Positions 45,601 to 53,689 of a stretch of 64,000 nt of DNA are shown in pieces. This stretch comes from Bifidobacterium pluvialisilvae (GTDB lineage: Bacteria; Actinomycetota; Actinomycetes; Actinomycetales; Bifidobacteriaceae): positions 62,001 to 126,000 of the forward strand of contig NZ_JAHBBI010000007.1 of assembly GCF_019331695.1 (NCBI RefSeq), given 5' to 3'. Each line of letters begins with the position of its first letter. The first letter of the stretch is position 1. The notes beneath the pieces are model-generated. The model was not told the DNA's origin. It saw nothing but the letters and a program-made list of their open reading frames with translations, and made no database searches. Both the position numbers and the translations under genes were made by a program.

Positions 45601-45908
45601 GCGTCGTTACAGTCGGTGTTGCCGAAATCGGCGGCTGCGAAGTCGGGGGAGCCTGAGACGTCGAACGGCGTCGTCGCGGTGTCGATGACGTTCACACGCC
45701 ATTCGCCGTCAAGGCTCTGCTTCAGCGTTTCGGATTCATTCGGCACAGGCCTGTGGTCGAAGAAGCGATGGTCGGAGTGGGCGGTCATGCGGTTGACCGC
45801 AAACACCCGCGGGTCGGTAAGCCATGCGGCCGACGCCTCCGTGGCCTGATTAATGACGATGCGTTGCTGCAGACCATCGCCGGTCTGGGTGGTGGATTCC
45901 GTGCTCAT
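42687..45908 (-). CDS. lacZ: Beta-galactosidase, GH2 family
   Basis: This 1073-residue enzyme cleaves lactose and related beta-galactosides. The acid/base Glu499 is in WSLGNESYAGEVF and the nucleophile Glu566 in ISCEYMHAMGNSVGG, both classic for large LacZ enzymes. The sugar-binding domain (YPWDGHENPTAP, EDQDFWRLHGLFRSVELTA) and the C-terminal beta-sandwich (LRFYGLGPDETYLDRK) are complete. There is no signal peptide, so it acts in the cytoplasm on sugar brought in by the symporter at 46317. ATG 45908 follows AGGAAGG; a reading to 45932 lacks a site. A stretch of Gly/Ala near residue 765 may be an insertion. Confidence 0.96.
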   Translation of the reverse strand: MSTESTTQTGDGLQQRIVINQATEASAAWLTDPRVFAVNRMTAHSDHRFFDHRPVPNESETLKQSLDGEWRVNVIDTATTPFDVSGSPDFAAADFGNTDCNDAAFGAIAVPGHLETAGYLPPKYVNIQYPWDGHENPTAPDIPEHNHVALYRREFTAGPEVAAAIRGRRTVTLTFHGAQTAIYVWLNGTLVGYAEDSFTPSEFDVSDAIQEGHNVLAVACYEYASASWLEDQDFWRLHGLFRSVELTAWPEAHVTDLRAVADYDHTTKTGSIDVIARIDNATAVDAGIVEIVDGNTGIVWSREFSADDIVDGALHIKDGVGEVAPWSAEDPKLYTLTVTLNGPLNNTVDDVIEVAQTRIGFRRFAIDGGIMKLNGKRIVFKGVDRHEFDARRGRAVTEEDMLWDVRFLKRHNLNAVRTSHYPNQTRWYELCDEYGVYLIDETNIETHGSWSIPGDRVTPETNVPGNRPEWEGACLDRVNSMMRRDFNHPSVVIWSLGNESYAGEVFQAMHDLVHELDGVRPVHYEGVYWNRGFDAASDIESRMYAKPAEIEEYLTNDPKKPYISCEYMHAMGNSVGGMQLYTALERYPHYQGGFIWDYIDQALWQRLGDGTERLTYGGDWDDRPHDYEFSGDGIVFADRTVSPKAQEVRQLYANVKIVPDDSGVTITNGNLFIDTSDSVFTARLLVDGVERWSADYDFVVPAGETRRFDVAFPDAAEYANAAGGSVEVTYEVDQRLRHATPWADAGYELTFGQHTAAVASDGTTGGDGIADAGATKAGGKAVVVDGRWNLGIHGTGTGAAGGADFEVLLSRTQGGMVSLRRGGREMVIRRPDIVTFRPLTDNDRGNGSGFDRAQWFGAGRYARVADTRFETSEHGIAAEYAYELAEPNRTRVTVRYEADANGRVHLTASYPGGVDAPTLPAFGLEWMLPAQYTNLRFYGLGPDETYLDRKIGGKLGVYETTAPDSAAPYLVPQETGNHEDVRWLEVTDEYGHGMKVSRSGSDTFCASLLPYSTLMLEEARHQDELPAPRHTFLRLLAAQMGVGGDDSWGAPVHDRFQLDAAKPLTLDVAIELL

Positions 45909-45980
45909 GATTGTCGCCTTCCTGATGCTCATCGCGTCATTGCCAATGATAATCGCATTAAGTAATGCAATTGATAAGAG

Positions 45981-46000
45981 TTAGTAAATCTCTTTACTAA
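45981..46000. promoter_or_regulatory. Operator in the lacZ-symporter divergent region
   Basis: TTAGTAAA and TTTACTAA are exact complements around TCTC. It matches the operator of the lactose regulator at 41532 apart from a 4-nt instead of 3-nt spacer. It is 73 bp from the lacZ start and 317 bp from the symporter start. A second palindrome, GCATTA-AG-TAATGC, sits at 45955-45968. The remaining AT-richer 300 bp up to 46316 carry AATGAA/TTCATT repeats near 46184-46212 but no gene. Confidence 0.7.
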
Positions 46001-46316
46001 AAGAGTAGCGTGAACTGCTGAAAACTGCAACTGGATGATGTCGATGATTAATGGCTGTGGATATTTGTGGCCCCTGTATTGAGAAGCCTTCGTATTTAAA
46101 AACGTTGAAATTATTGATATTTATGGCAGTGTATGCAATCTCGGGCATTTGTTTTCGACACGCCGAAATTTACTGAAATAGGTAATGAATTTTACTTTTC
46201 ATTGGTAATGAAATACACTTCATGACTGTCAGGTCAATGACTGACCTCAAAGCAGCGCAATCCCCACATCATGCAGCATGACGTTCTCGCCATGACATCC
46301 AACGAAAAGAGCAATC

Positions 46317-47852
46317 ATGGAACAGGCAACCCAGCCGCAAACGAATCAACCCAAGCCTGAACAATCCAAGTCCGCGCAACCAACGTCGACGCCATCCAAG
46401 GCGCGGATCATCGGCCGACGCATCTGCTATGCGGTCGGCAACCTCGGCCAGGCCGCGTTCTACAACGCCCTGAGCACCTACTTCGTCGTCTACGTGACCA
46501 GCACCATGTTCGCCGGCGTCGACAAGGCGCTCGCCGCCAAACTCATCGGCATCATCACCGGCCTCATCGTCATCATCCGCATCGCCGAGATCTTCCTCGA
46601 CCCGCTGCTCGGCAACCTCATCGACAACACCACCACACGGTTCGGCCGCTTCCGCCCATGGCAGGTCATCGGCGGCTGCGTCTCCGCGCTGCTGCTCGCC
46701 CTCGTCTACACCGGCCTGTTCGGCCTCGTCAACGTGAGCGAGACATGGTTCATCGTGCTGTTCGTCGTCGTGTTCGTGGTCCTCGACGTGCTCTACTCGC
46801 TGCGCGACATCTCCTACTGGGGCATGATCCCCGCCCTCTCCGAGGATTCGCACGAGCGCAGCGTCTACACCGCGCTCGGCTCGTTCACCGGTTCCATCGG
46901 CTACAACGGCATCACCGTCGTCGTCATCCCCATCGTCACCTACTTCAGCTACGTATTCACCGGCTCCCACGCCGAAAGCCAAGCCGGCTGGACCTCCTTC
47001 GGCATCATCGTGGCCCTGCTCGGCATCATCACCGCGCTCACCGTGGCGTTCGGCACCAAGGAGAACGAAAGCGCGCTGCGTTCCAAGGCCCAGAAGAACG
47101 GCAGCCCGCTGCAGGCGTTCGCCGCACTCGCCAGGAACGACCAGCTGCTGTGGGTGGCGCTGAGCTACCTGCTGTACGCCATCGCCAACGTGGCCACCAC
47201 CGGCGTGCTGCTCTACCTGTTCAAATTCGTGCTCGGCCAGCCGGCCGCGTTCTCCATCGCCGGCGTCATCCCCATCATCACCGGACTCGTCGCCGCGCCG
47301 CTCTACCCGGTCCTCAACCGCTACATTCCGCGTCGCTACCTGTATCTTGCGGGCATGGTGTTCATGATCGCCGGCTACGTCATGTTCATCATCGGCGCGC
47401 AGAACCTCACGATGGTCATCATCGCGCTCGTGCTGTTCTACATCCCCAGCACGTTCATCCAGATGACCGCCATCCTCTCGCTCACCGACTCCATCGAATA
47501 CGGCCAGCTCAAGACAGGCCGCCGCAACGAGGCCGTGACCCTCTCCGTGCGCCCGATGCTCGACAAGATCGCCGGTGCGTTCTCCAACGGCATCGTCGGA
47601 TTCATCGCCGTGGCCGCCGGCATGGTCGGCACCGCCACCGCGGCCGACATGACCGCCGCCAACATCCGCACCTTCAAGATGTTCGCCTTCTACACGCCGC
47701 TCGCGCTCATCGTCGCCAGTCTCCTCGTCTTCATGTTCACCGTGAAGATCGACGAGAAGATGCATGCGCGGATCGTCGAGGAACTCGAAGCCAAGCTCGC
47801 CAGCGGCGAGATCGCGGAGGACGACGCCTCGCCGATGGACGACGCCGCATAA
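46317..47852 (+). CDS. GPH-family galactoside (lactose) symporter
   Basis: This 511-residue membrane protein has about 12 helices. The family signature is DPLLGNLIDNTTTRFGRFRP (about residues 90-110), with cation-coupling residues in RRICYAVGNLGQAAFYNAL. The second-half motif TGRRNEAVTLSVRPMLDKI is also diagnostic of glycoside-pentoside-hexuronide transporters. It lacks the C-terminal IIA-like domain of LacS. It is divergent from lacZ and shares its control region, so lactose or a beta-galactoside is the likely substrate. The last codons (ATG GAC GAC GCC GCA TAA) are the left arm of a palindrome that is repeated downstream. Confidence 0.92.
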   Translation: MEQATQPQTNQPKPEQSKSAQPTSTPSKARIIGRRICYAVGNLGQAAFYNALSTYFVVYVTSTMFAGVDKALAAKLIGIITGLIVIIRIAEIFLDPLLGNLIDNTTTRFGRFRPWQVIGGCVSALLLALVYTGLFGLVNVSETWFIVLFVVVFVVLDVLYSLRDISYWGMIPALSEDSHERSVYTALGSFTGSIGYNGITVVVIPIVTYFSYVFTGSHAESQAGWTSFGIIVALLGIITALTVAFGTKENESALRSKAQKNGSPLQAFAALARNDQLLWVALSYLLYAIANVATTGVLLYLFKFVLGQPAAFSIAGVIPIITGLVAAPLYPVLNRYIPRRYLYLAGMVFMIAGYVMFIIGAQNLTMVIIALVLFYIPSTFIQMTAILSLTDSIEYGQLKTGRRNEAVTLSVRPMLDKIAGAFSNGIVGFIAVAAGMVGTATAADMTAANIRTFKMFAFYTPLALIVASLLVFMFTVKIDEKMHARIVEELEAKLASGEIAEDDASPMDDAA

Positions 47853-48172
47853 TCCACCAAAACGCATCGCCGTCCATGAATCCCGCCGATGTTGATGGAC
47901 GACGATGTAAAAACGCGAAACTGTGTCGTCGTCCACGGGAATCCCGTCGTTTTCGATGGACGACGCCGCAAAACCACGAAAATGCATCGTCGTCCATCAT
48001 GATTCGGAATTCGATTCCCTGAAAACCGCATGATTCCAACGATGATGATTTCCGATTCATGAATTTCCTATGGACGACGGCGTATTTTCCCGAAAAATCG
48101 CCGTCGTCCATGAAAAACCATCCGATTCTCATGAACGACGCTGCATTTTCGTCGATATGCGCCGCCGTCCAT
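47835..48172 (+). repeat. Cluster B: five 42-43 nt palindromes starting inside the symporter gene
   Basis: Elements at 47835-47877, 47895-47936, 47956-47997, 48070-48111 and 48131-48172 begin ATGGACGACG (or ATGAACGACG) and end CGTCGTCCAT or a variant. The first includes the last five codons and stop of the symporter. The third repeats ATGGACGACGCCGCA exactly. The fourth is almost a perfect hairpin, with arms ATGGACGACGGCG and CGCCGTCGTCCAT and an inner ATTTTC/GAAAAT. No gene is present. Confidence 0.88.
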
Positions 48173-48244
48173 CGACGTGCCGACGACTATCGGTCATGTG
48201 TGGTGCAAGTCCCACGCAAAAGACGGCGAAGACAGCGGACGAAC

Positions 48245-48288
48245 CGCGCCGGCGGGGTTGAAACGTGATGTTTCGACACGCCGGCGCG
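48245..48288. terminator. Strong hairpin in the gap before cysK-like gene
   Basis: CGCGCCGGCG (48245-48254) pairs with CGCCGGCGCG (48279-48288) and TGAAAC with GTTTCG inside. No T-run follows. It may end transcription from the symporter side. The remainder up to 48492 shows no gene or recognisable RNA family. Confidence 0.5.
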
Positions 48289-48492
48289 ATTGCGTGTGCT
48301 ACTGTTTGAGCCATGACGTTCATTTCCTGTTGTTGTCGCTAGCCGCCGCCCCGAGGCACGAGGCATCCGCGCATTGGTCGCGCGAATCGTGCGGGCGCTG
48401 GTCAGTGACGCATAACTGGAAATAGGACGATTCTTTCTCTTGGAATCCCAGACGACAATCCTCACGGTCCTGTCATATCCGATTGACGAAAG

Positions 48493-48584
48493 TTTCCCGT
48501 GAAACGGCGAAAACCATACGGATTCGGCAATCTCGAACAGGCTAGCGGATTTATCTATAACGACACCACGGGATTCACGGGAAA
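48493..48584 (+). promoter_or_regulatory. Possible structured leader of the cystathionine beta-synthase gene
   Basis: TTTCCCGTGAA (48493-48503) is complementary to TTCACGGGAAA (48574-48584), enclosing 70 nt. It ends about 150 bp before the start codon at 48731. If transcribed it would form a long closing stem. I could not match it to a SAM or T-box type. Confidence 0.35.
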
Positions 48585-48730
48585 TCGCAACCGAACGGAA
48601 ACCGGCATCCGGTATCGTCTCATTCCAGTACCGCATTGCACCAGCGCCGAAGGGGCGGCGGCTGGCCACGAACGCAACGCAACGAACGCAAGCAGTACTT
48701 GGAACCCAGCACTTCGAAGGGATATGAGAC

Positions 48731-49759
<1,029 letters not shown>

Positions 49760-49849
49760 CGGTGAAGGAACAGAGCATGACCGTCGTGTTATCCCATGAA
49801 CGATGTAGCCGCTGAGACGTGTCCGACTCCCCTCAGTCCGCTACGCGGA

Positions 49850-50006
49850 CAGCTCCCCTCAAAGAGGGGAGCCAGGAAGCTGACCTAGGGAGGACGATGT
49901 CCGTTTCGCGATCGTAAGCTAACGAAGGTGTCTGCTAGGCTCCGCCAAGCAGACACCGGAGTGGCGGCCGAACGGCCTTGAGTGTGTCGCGGAATGGACA
50001 TCGTCC
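49850..50006. repeat. Two intergenic repeats: GGCTCCCCTC hairpin and family E, copy 3
   Basis: About 49848-49873 holds GTCCGC-TAC-GCGGAC then AGCTCCCCTC-AAA-GAGGGGAGCC. Next, 49892-50006 is a family E element: GGACGATGTCC (49892-49902) pairs with GGACATCGTCC (49996-50006), TTTCGCGA with TCGCGGAA, and the interior has GGTGTCTGCT/AGCAGACACC and GGCCGAACGGCC. It lies reversed relative to copies 1 and 2. No gene in this 334-bp gap. Confidence 0.75.
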
Positions 50007-50093
50007 GACCGGCACACCTGGCTGACATCACGCAAACCGTAAACAGCAAAATAGATAACCAACCACAACTACAGATATAAAGGAAACATCCCC

Positions 50094-51263
50094 ATGACCA
50101 TTGACTTCACCGCCACCCAGCTCGCCACCCGCGCCATCCACGCCGGCCAGGAGCCCGACGCCACCACCGGCGCCGTCGTCCCGCCGCTGTACCTGACGTC
50201 CACCTACAAGCAGGACGGCGTCGGCAACCTGCGTAAGGGCTACGACTACACGCGTTCCGGCAACCCGACCCGCGACTCGTTCGACACCCAGCTCGCCGCC
50301 ATCGAGGGCGGCAGGTACGCGCTCGCGTTCTCCTCGGGCCTTGCCGCCATCGACGTGCTGCTGCGCTCCACCCTGAAGCCCGGCGACCGCATCCTGCTCG
50401 GCGACGACGTGTACGGCGGCACCTACCGACTGCTGAGCAAGGTGTTCGTGCCGTGGGGCGTCGGCCTCGACGTGGTCGACATCTCGAACGTCGACGCCGT
50501 CAAGGAGGCGCTTGCCGCCAACGACTACGCCTACATCTGGGTGGAGACCCCGTCGAACCCGATGCTGCGCATCACCGACGTGGAGGCCGTCTCCGCGCTC
50601 GCCCACGAGCACGGCACCAAGGTGGTCGTCGACAACACGTTCGCCTCGCCGGTGCTCCAGCACCCGCTCGAACTCGGCGCCGATCATGTGGTCTACTCCA
50701 CCACGAAGTACATCGGCGGCCACTCCGACGTGGTCGGCGGCGCCATCGTCACCAACGACGAGGAGACGCGCGACGCCGTGGCCTTCCTGCAGAACTCCGC
50801 CGGCGCCGTGCCCGCCCCGTTCGACTCCTGGCTGCAGACCCGAGGCCTCAAGACCCTCGAGCTGCGCGTGAAGCGCCACAGCGCCAACGCGCTCGCCGTG
50901 GCCGAGCACCTCGCCGGCCTGCCCGAGGTGGAGAAGGTGCTGTACCCGGGCCTCGAATCGCATCCGGGCCACGACATCGCCGTCCGTCAGATGCACGGCG
51001 GCTTCGGCGGCGTGGTCTCCGTGCAGCTCGCCGGCGGTCGTGACGCGGCGCTGAAGTTCGCCGAATCCACCGAGATCTTCACGCTGGCCGAATCGCTCGG
51101 CGGCGTGGAATCGCTCATCGAGCACCCGGCCGCCATGACCCACGCCTCCGTGGCCGGCACCACGCTGCAGGTGCCCGACAACCTCATCCGCCTCTCCGTG
51201 GGCATCGAGAACGTCGACGACCTGATCGCCGACCTCGACCAGGCCCTCGAACGCGCGAAGTAA
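50094..51263 (+). CDS. Cystathionine gamma-lyase/gamma-synthase
   Basis: This 389-residue PLP enzyme belongs to the Cys/Met metabolism family. It has TRAIHAGQEPDATTGAVVPP, YTRSGNPTRDSFDTQLAAIE, ALAFSSGLAAIDVLL and the PLP lysine in VYSTTKYIGGHSDVVGGA. EHPAAMTHASV and LIRLSVGIENVDDLIADLDQ are the conserved C-terminal blocks. Next to a cystathionine beta-synthase, the lyase direction (cystathionine to cysteine) is likely, though gamma-synthase activity cannot be excluded by sequence. AAAGGAAACATCCCC precedes the ATG. It ends before a triple hairpin that separates it from the convergent YhgE genes. Confidence 0.92.
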   Translation: MTIDFTATQLATRAIHAGQEPDATTGAVVPPLYLTSTYKQDGVGNLRKGYDYTRSGNPTRDSFDTQLAAIEGGRYALAFSSGLAAIDVLLRSTLKPGDRILLGDDVYGGTYRLLSKVFVPWGVGLDVVDISNVDAVKEALAANDYAYIWVETPSNPMLRITDVEAVSALAHEHGTKVVVDNTFASPVLQHPLELGADHVVYSTTKYIGGHSDVVGGAIVTNDEETRDAVAFLQNSAGAVPAPFDSWLQTRGLKTLELRVKRHSANALAVAEHLAGLPEVEKVLYPGLESHPGHDIAVRQMHGGFGGVVSVQLAGGRDAALKFAESTEIFTLAESLGGVESLIEHPAAMTHASVAGTTLQVPDNLIRLSVGIENVDDLIADLDQALERAK

Positions 51264-51271
51264 GGTCTTGT

Positions 51272-51424
51272 GGATTCACTCTTTTCAGGGGATGGGAAAG
51301 AGTGAATCCGCAGGTGTCCAAAAGCGCACATGCTCAGCCGTTTTGCAGGTTGAGCATGTGCGCTTTGGCGTTTTGCGAACAACGATCCGTTCGCTCTTCG
51401 CGGGGTTTGGAAAAGAGTGAACGG
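51272..51424. terminator. Three consecutive hairpins between convergent genes
   Basis: GGATTCACTCTTT pairs with AAAGAGTGAATCC (51272-51309), AAAGCGCACATGCTCA with TGAGCATGTGCGCTTT (51321-51366), and CCGTTCGCTCTT with AAGAGTGAACGG (51387-51424). The first and third share a similar core. The middle stem, with A and T ends, is a good bidirectional terminator. Confidence 0.7.
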
Positions 51425-51444
51425 GGAGCCCGCTATCCCAGCCG

Positions 51445-53685
51445 CTATCCCAGCACCTTGGTGCGCCGCAGATTGGCCTCCGATTTGGCGGTGAGCCGCA
51501 TGAGCGGGCGGCGCAGCACCAGACCAAGCAGCAGCATCGGCAGTATGAACACCGCCAGACGGCCCATGGCAATCCAGTAGTCGTTCCGGTAGACACCGAA
51601 GACGGCGGCGCGGAACATGTCGATGGCGTGCGTGGCCGGCAGGAACGGATGCACCGCCTGGAAGAAGTCCGGCAGCACCGCGACCGGGAACGAGCCGCCG
51701 GCGCCGGTGATCTGCATCACCATGACGAGCACGCACAACGCCTTGCCGGGCGCGCCGAACGCGGCCGCCATCGTGTAGACGATGAATGCGAACGTCAGCG
51801 ACGTCGCCCAGCCTCCCAGCATGAACAGCCACGGATCGTCGCACTGCACGCGCAGATACACGAGCTCGCCCAGACACATGACCGTGCTCTGCAGCAGCGC
51901 CAGAATCGCATAGATGCCGAAGCGGCCGAGGAACATCTCACCGGGCGTCGGCCGTTCCAGCGCGGCCTTGCGCTCTCCCGACACCTGCACGAGTATGGCC
52001 AGCGACAGCAGCAGCGCGCCCATCCACAGTCCCAGCGTCGTATACATCGGCGCCATGGACGAACCGAAGTTGTCGGCCTTGTAGACCGCGTTGCGGTTGA
52101 GCCCGACCGGCGAGACCAGCGACGTGGCCAGGGCCTCGGGGTCGTCGCCCAGTATCTTGCGCACGGTCTTCAGGTCGCCGCTGTTCAGCGCCTTGGCGAT
52201 TTTGCCGTGCAGGTCGCTGAGCCTGTTCGCCGAGGCGCGCAGGGATTTCGCCGTGGCGGCGATGTCGGTATGCGCGCCGGCCATGCTCGCGGCGATGGAA
52301 TCCGCCGATCCGGAAAGCTCCGACGACATGGTCTCCAGCCGTGAGGTCGCCTCGACCGTCTCCGTGTACGCGTCCGACGCGGCCGACGACATGGCGGCGA
52401 GCTTCGTCTTGAGCCCCTTGTCGAAGTCGTCGCTCACCTGCGCCATGGTCTTGCGTGCCTCCTCGGCCTTGGTCTTGGCCTCCTCCCGCTTCCGGTCGCC
52501 GTCGGTCAGCCCTTTGTCGATGCCGTCGGCCGCGGAGTTCAGCGAATCGCGCACGGCGGTCTGCTTGGCGATCGCCTCGTCCATATCGCCGAGCAGCGAC
52601 TGCTGCAGCCGCGTGCCCTCGTCGGTGGTCGGGGTCAGCGCCGCGAGCTTGCCGCGAAGGTCCTGATATGCGGTGACCTGGTCGCCGATCTTCGTGGCCA
52701 CGGCGCGCAGCTGCTTGGCCGAGTCGGCGCCCTGCGTGCCCACGGCGTCGAACACCTTGTCGAGGCTCGCCTCGGCGGCCTGATAGCTGTTCGCGCTGGC
52801 GTCGAGCGCATCGCCGACCGTATCGGCCGAGGAATCCAGGGTGGCGGCGACCGTGGCCACACCCTGCTTCGCCTGGTCGGTGGCCTTGCGCGCGTCCGCC
52901 GCGCTGCCGCCCGCCTTGCCCACAAGCCCCGCCGAAGTGGCGACCAGCGTCTGCGCCGAATCCAGCACGTCGCCGTACTGGTCGAGGTTGTCGGCGGCGA
53001 GGTCGAATTGCTTGGAGGTACGGTCGATGTTCGCGTTGAGATTGCCGATGAGCGTCTGCGCCGAATCGCTGTCCAGGGACTCCGCGAGCTGTGAGGCGAT
53101 GGTCAGGCCCGCACTGGAGATGGTCGTGTTGAACGTGTCGTTCACCTGCGCCGTGACCGCGTCGGCGCCCTGTCCGGTCACCTTCGGGGCGAGCGGGTTC
53201 TTCTTCTCGTTCGTGTAGTAGGCGATCTTCGCCTGCCGGGTGTCGGCGGAGAACAGCGTCATCATGTCACGGCTGAACGTTTTGGGAATCACCACGGCGG
53301 CATAGTATTCGCCGGATTCGGTGCCGTCGACGGCGTCCCGCTCATCGGTGAACACCCAGTCGAGCTGGTCGTTGGCGCGCAGCGCCGAGACGACGTTCTC
53401 GCCCACGTTCACCTTCACCGGCACGAGGTCGCTGCGGTAGCCGGCATCGTTGTTCGCCACGGCGACCTTGAGCTCGCCCGTGCTGCCGAACGGATCCCAA
53501 TTGGCCGCCACATTGAACCACGCGAACAGCGATGGCATGGCCACCAGGCCGATGACCAGGGTCACGGCCGTGACGTTCGACGTGATCCGCCGCACGTCGC
53601 CTGCGACGATGCGGCCGACGTTCCTGAACTTCCGTGCGATCGTCGTCGTGATCGCCGTCATGACCGGTGTCTTTCGTGCAGTCAT
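51445..53685 (-). CDS. YhgE/Pip-family membrane protein (second of pair)
   Basis: This 746-residue protein has an N-terminal helix (TLVIGLVAMPSLFAWFNVAANWDPF, about residues 41-65), the YhgE N-terminal domain (ELKVAVANNDAGYRSDLVPV; YYAAVVIPKTFSRDMMTLFS), a long helical coiled-coil region rich in Ala, Asp and Ser, and C-terminal ABC2-like helices (YTTLGLWMGALLLSLAILVQ and following). Proteins of this family include the phage infection receptor Pip, and some help export of toxins. It lies 4 bp after its paralogue at 53690. AAAGGAGG lies nine bases before ATG 53685. Function here is unknown. Confidence 0.85.
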   Translation of the reverse strand: MTARKTPVMTAITTTIARKFRNVGRIVAGDVRRITSNVTAVTLVIGLVAMPSLFAWFNVAANWDPFGSTGELKVAVANNDAGYRSDLVPVKVNVGENVVSALRANDQLDWVFTDERDAVDGTESGEYYAAVVIPKTFSRDMMTLFSADTRQAKIAYYTNEKKNPLAPKVTGQGADAVTAQVNDTFNTTISSAGLTIASQLAESLDSDSAQTLIGNLNANIDRTSKQFDLAADNLDQYGDVLDSAQTLVATSAGLVGKAGGSAADARKATDQAKQGVATVAATLDSSADTVGDALDASANSYQAAEASLDKVFDAVGTQGADSAKQLRAVATKIGDQVTAYQDLRGKLAALTPTTDEGTRLQQSLLGDMDEAIAKQTAVRDSLNSAADGIDKGLTDGDRKREEAKTKAEEARKTMAQVSDDFDKGLKTKLAAMSSAASDAYTETVEATSRLETMSSELSGSADSIAASMAGAHTDIAATAKSLRASANRLSDLHGKIAKALNSGDLKTVRKILGDDPEALATSLVSPVGLNRNAVYKADNFGSSMAPMYTTLGLWMGALLLSLAILVQVSGERKAALERPTPGEMFLGRFGIYAILALLQSTVMCLGELVYLRVQCDDPWLFMLGGWATSLTFAFIVYTMAAAFGAPGKALCVLVMVMQITGAGGSFPVAVLPDFFQAVHPFLPATHAIDMFRAAVFGVYRNDYWIAMGRLAVFILPMLLLGLVLRRPLMRLTAKSEANLRRTKVLG

Positions 53686-53689
53686 GGCG

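Noticed and set aside
47858-48270. Open frames on both strands across cluster B and its flank.
   Set aside because: They translate palindromic repeats, giving repeated short motifs without a start site or known domain.
48181-48300. Cobalamin riboswitch or group II intron fragment suggested by GGTGCAAGTCCCAC.
   Set aside because: No other conserved box of either RNA could be found around it, and no intron protein is present.
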